Positions 5,150 through 6,360 of a stretch of 6,360 nucleotides of DNA are shown piece by piece; the first letter of the stretch is position 1; every line of letters starts with the position of its first letter. The notes beneath the pieces are model-generated. The model saw only the letters and a list, made by a program, of their open reading frames with translations. It had not been told where the DNA came from and ran no database searches. The DNA is from Actinomycetota bacterium (lineage in GTDB: Bacteria > Actinomycetota > Thermoleophilia > Solirubrobacterales > 70-9), in NCBI GenBank assembly GCA_018268695.1, contig JAFDWD010001092.1:1-6360 (forward strand). The letters run 5' to 3'. A program made the position numbers and the translations under genes.

Positions 5150-5518
5150 ATGGTCGAACGGATCGAGGAGATGCCGGCGGGGACGATCGGTTTCAAGGTC
5201 GTCGAGGAGCTGACCGGAGCGGACTACCGGGAGCGGATCGAGCCGGCCCTCACCGAGGCGGCGGAGAGCGGGGAGGTGCGCCTCCTCTTCGAGATCGACT
5301 CGGGTTTCGGCATGGACGCCGGGGCGGTGATCGAGGACGCGAAAACCGGGCTGAAGCTCGGCATCGGTCACATGAAAGCCTGGAAGCGCACCGCGATCGT
5401 CACCGAGGTCGACTGGATCCGCAAAGCGATGAAGGCGTTCGGCTTCATGGCGCCGGGGGAGGTCCGGGTCTTCGAGCCCGCCGAGCTCGGCGCCGCGAAG
5501 GTCTGGGTCGCCGAGTAG
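5150..5518 (+). CDS. SpoIIAA-like (STAS-fold) protein
   Basis: A 122-residue protein of the SpoIIAA-like family (formerly DUF3478), which adopts a STAS-like fold; members are thought to bind lipids or small ligands, with no settled role. Matching features: GTIGFKVVEELTGADYRE at the start, LLFEIDSGFGMDAGAVIEDAKTGLK (66 nt upstream of the core helix), the conserved HMKAWKRTAIVTEVDWIRKAM (74-94) and the closing PGEVRVFEPAELGAAKVWV. No phosphorylatable anti-sigma-antagonist serine motif is evident, so it should not be read as a sporulation regulator. It starts 6 nt after the hydrolase stop with no strong Shine-Dalgarno, which suggests translational coupling, and is followed by a terminator-like hairpin. 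Confidence 0.87.
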   Translation: MVERIEEMPAGTIGFKVVEELTGADYRERIEPALTEAAESGEVRLLFEIDSGFGMDAGAVIEDAKTGLKLGIGHMKAWKRTAIVTEVDWIRKAMKAFGFMAPGEVRVFEPAELGAAKVWVAE

Positions 5519-5530
5519 GGCCAAAACATA

Positions 5531-5571
5531 CGCGTCAGGTTCGCTCCCTCTGAGGGGGTCAATCTGACGCG
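5531..5571. terminator. Long hairpin after the hydrolase/SpoIIAA-like operon
   Basis: Outer arms CGCGTCAGGTT (5531-5541) and AATCTGACGCG (5561-5571) pair over 11 bp with one G-U. After one C/C mismatch an inner stem (CTCCCT/AGGGGG plus a G-U) closes on a 3-nt loop. It lies 12 nt after the SpoIIAA-like stop codon. There is no U-run on the plus strand. On the minus strand the hairpin is followed by TATGTTTTGG, so it could also stop antisense transcription. Confidence 0.65.
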
Positions 5572-5612
5572 CGGATCGACGCGCGCCCCAAACTGGCTGA
5601 CTAGCCGGCACA

Positions 5613-6360
5613 ATGCGCGAGATGCCGCCCGGGGAGAGGGACCACGACCTCGCGTTGTTCGGCGCCACCGGCTTCACCGGAGGGCTGACCGCGGAATACA
5701 TCGCCGCCAACGCGCCCGCCGGCCTGCGCTGGGCGCTGGTCGGCCGCAACCGCGCCAAGCTCGAGGCGGTCGCCGCGCGCCTCGCCGCCACCGGCCCGCA
5801 GGCGCCCGCGCCGGACCTCGTCGTCGCCGACGCCGCCGACCGCGCGGCGCTCGCCAAGGTCGCCGAGTCGACCCGCGTCGTCATCACCACCGTCGGCCCC
5901 TACGCCCTCTACGGCGAGCCGCTGGTCGCCGCCTGCGCCACTGCCGGGACCGATTACGTCGACCTCACCGGTGAGCCCGAGTTCGTCGACCGGATGTGGC
6001 TCGAACACCACGCGACGGCGGAGCGCACCGGCGCCCGCATCGTCCACTGTTGCGGCTTCGACTCGATCCCGCACGACCTCGGCGCGTATTTCACGGTCCA
6101 GCGGCTGCCCGAGGGCGTACCGCTCACCGTCAACGGCTACGTCCGCACCAACGCCCAATTCTCCGGCGGCACCTACCACTCGGCCGTCAACGGCTTCGCC
6201 CGGGGACGCCAGACGCTCGCCGCCGCGAAGGAGCGGAAGGCCGCCGAGCCGCGCCCCTCCGGTCGCCAGATCCACTCGGCTCCCGCACGGATCCATCACG
6301 TCCCCGAGCTCGGCGGCTGGAGCGCGCCGCTGCCGACGGTCGACGGCACGATCATCCGCC
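5613..6360 (+). CDS. Saccharopine dehydrogenase / trans-acting enoyl reductase family protein, 3' end cut by the window
   Basis: The first 249 codons of a NAD(P)-binding oxidoreductase. An N-terminal Rossmann motif DLALFGATGFTGGL is followed by WALVGRNRAKLEAV, typical of the saccharopine dehydrogenase NADP-binding domain. Further family blocks are VVITTVGPYALYGEPLV, AGTDYVDLTGEPEFV, HCCGFDSIPHDLGAYF and SGGTYHSAVNGF. These fit the actinobacterial group that includes mycobacterial trans-acting enoyl reductases of lipid (phthiocerol/phenolphthiocerol) synthesis, rather than true lysine-pathway saccharopine dehydrogenase. Whether this copy acts in lipid biosynthesis is unknown. The ATG at 5613 is chosen; a second in-frame ATG at 5622 is possible, and neither has a clear ribosome site. 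The usual length of about 400 residues means roughly 150 are missing beyond the window. Confidence 0.88.
   Translation, partial: MREMPPGERDHDLALFGATGFTGGLTAEYIAANAPAGLRWALVGRNRAKLEAVAARLAATGPQAPAPDLVVADAADRAALAKVAESTRVVITTVGPYALYGEPLVAACATAGTDYVDLTGEPEFVDRMWLEHHATAERTGARIVHCCGFDSIPHDLGAYFTVQRLPEGVPLTVNGYVRTNAQFSGGTYHSAVNGFARGRQTLAAAKERKAAEPRPSGRQIHSAPARIHHVPELGGWSAPLPTVDGTIIR

Noticed and set aside
4211..5890. 559-residue open frame on the minus strand
   Set aside because: It lies antisense to the clearly recognised hydrolase, SpoIIAA-like and reductase genes; it is a by-product of GC-rich third codon positions and has low-complexity composition without domains.
5601..6299. 232-residue minus-strand open frame
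   Set aside because: It is antisense to the Rossmann-type reductase; Gly/Val/Arg-rich shadow.

Overview
This is a GC-rich window with the feel of a high-GC actinobacterium. The best guess is Thermoleophilia/Solirubrobacterales, because of the strong G/C third-codon bias, a compact ECF sigma factor fused to a zinc-finger domain and a glycine/alanine tail, and a small secreted protein with duplicated CK...CV motifs. This taxonomic guess comes from recalled family resemblance, not a search.

Layout, left to right. On the minus strand, 878 to the left edge is an ECF-type sigma factor with a C-terminal anti-sigma-like zinc finger, truncated by the window. Just upstream of it on the same strand (930-1331) is a small secreted protein with two Cys-(18)-Cys repeats. 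Next comes about 800 bp without a convincing gene (1332-2134). It carries three long inverted repeats, two of which share an identical 12-nt loop in opposite orientations. Then pdxH, pyridoxamine 5'-phosphate oxidase, lies on the minus strand (2135-2755). It is divergent from a DUF2236/MpaB-type oxygenase on the plus strand (2821-3720). The oxygenase gene ends tail to tail with a GNAT acetyltransferase (minus, 3717-4214), and the two stop codons overlap in the tetranucleotide TTAG. A plus-strand pair follows: a cofactor-free haloperoxidase-type alpha/beta hydrolase (4301-5143) and, 6 nt later, a SpoIIAA-like protein (5150-5518). They are closed by a long hairpin (5531-5571). The window ends inside a saccharopine dehydrogenase/trans-acting enoyl reductase-like gene (5613 onward).

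The protein genes are mostly housekeeping or generic redox/accessory functions and do not form one obvious pathway. Two pairs look transcriptionally linked: secreted protein with sigma factor, and hydrolase with SpoIIAA-like protein. The least ordinary signal is the non-coding region 1643-2103. Two hairpins there have stems of different sequence that are each almost fully paired, yet they keep the same 12-nt loop (CTGGCAGGCTGT or its complement). A near-perfect 44-bp dyad lies between them. This looks like a conserved-loop hairpin family (RNA or single-stranded DNA target, or unusual terminators) and is the main candidate for something undescribed.
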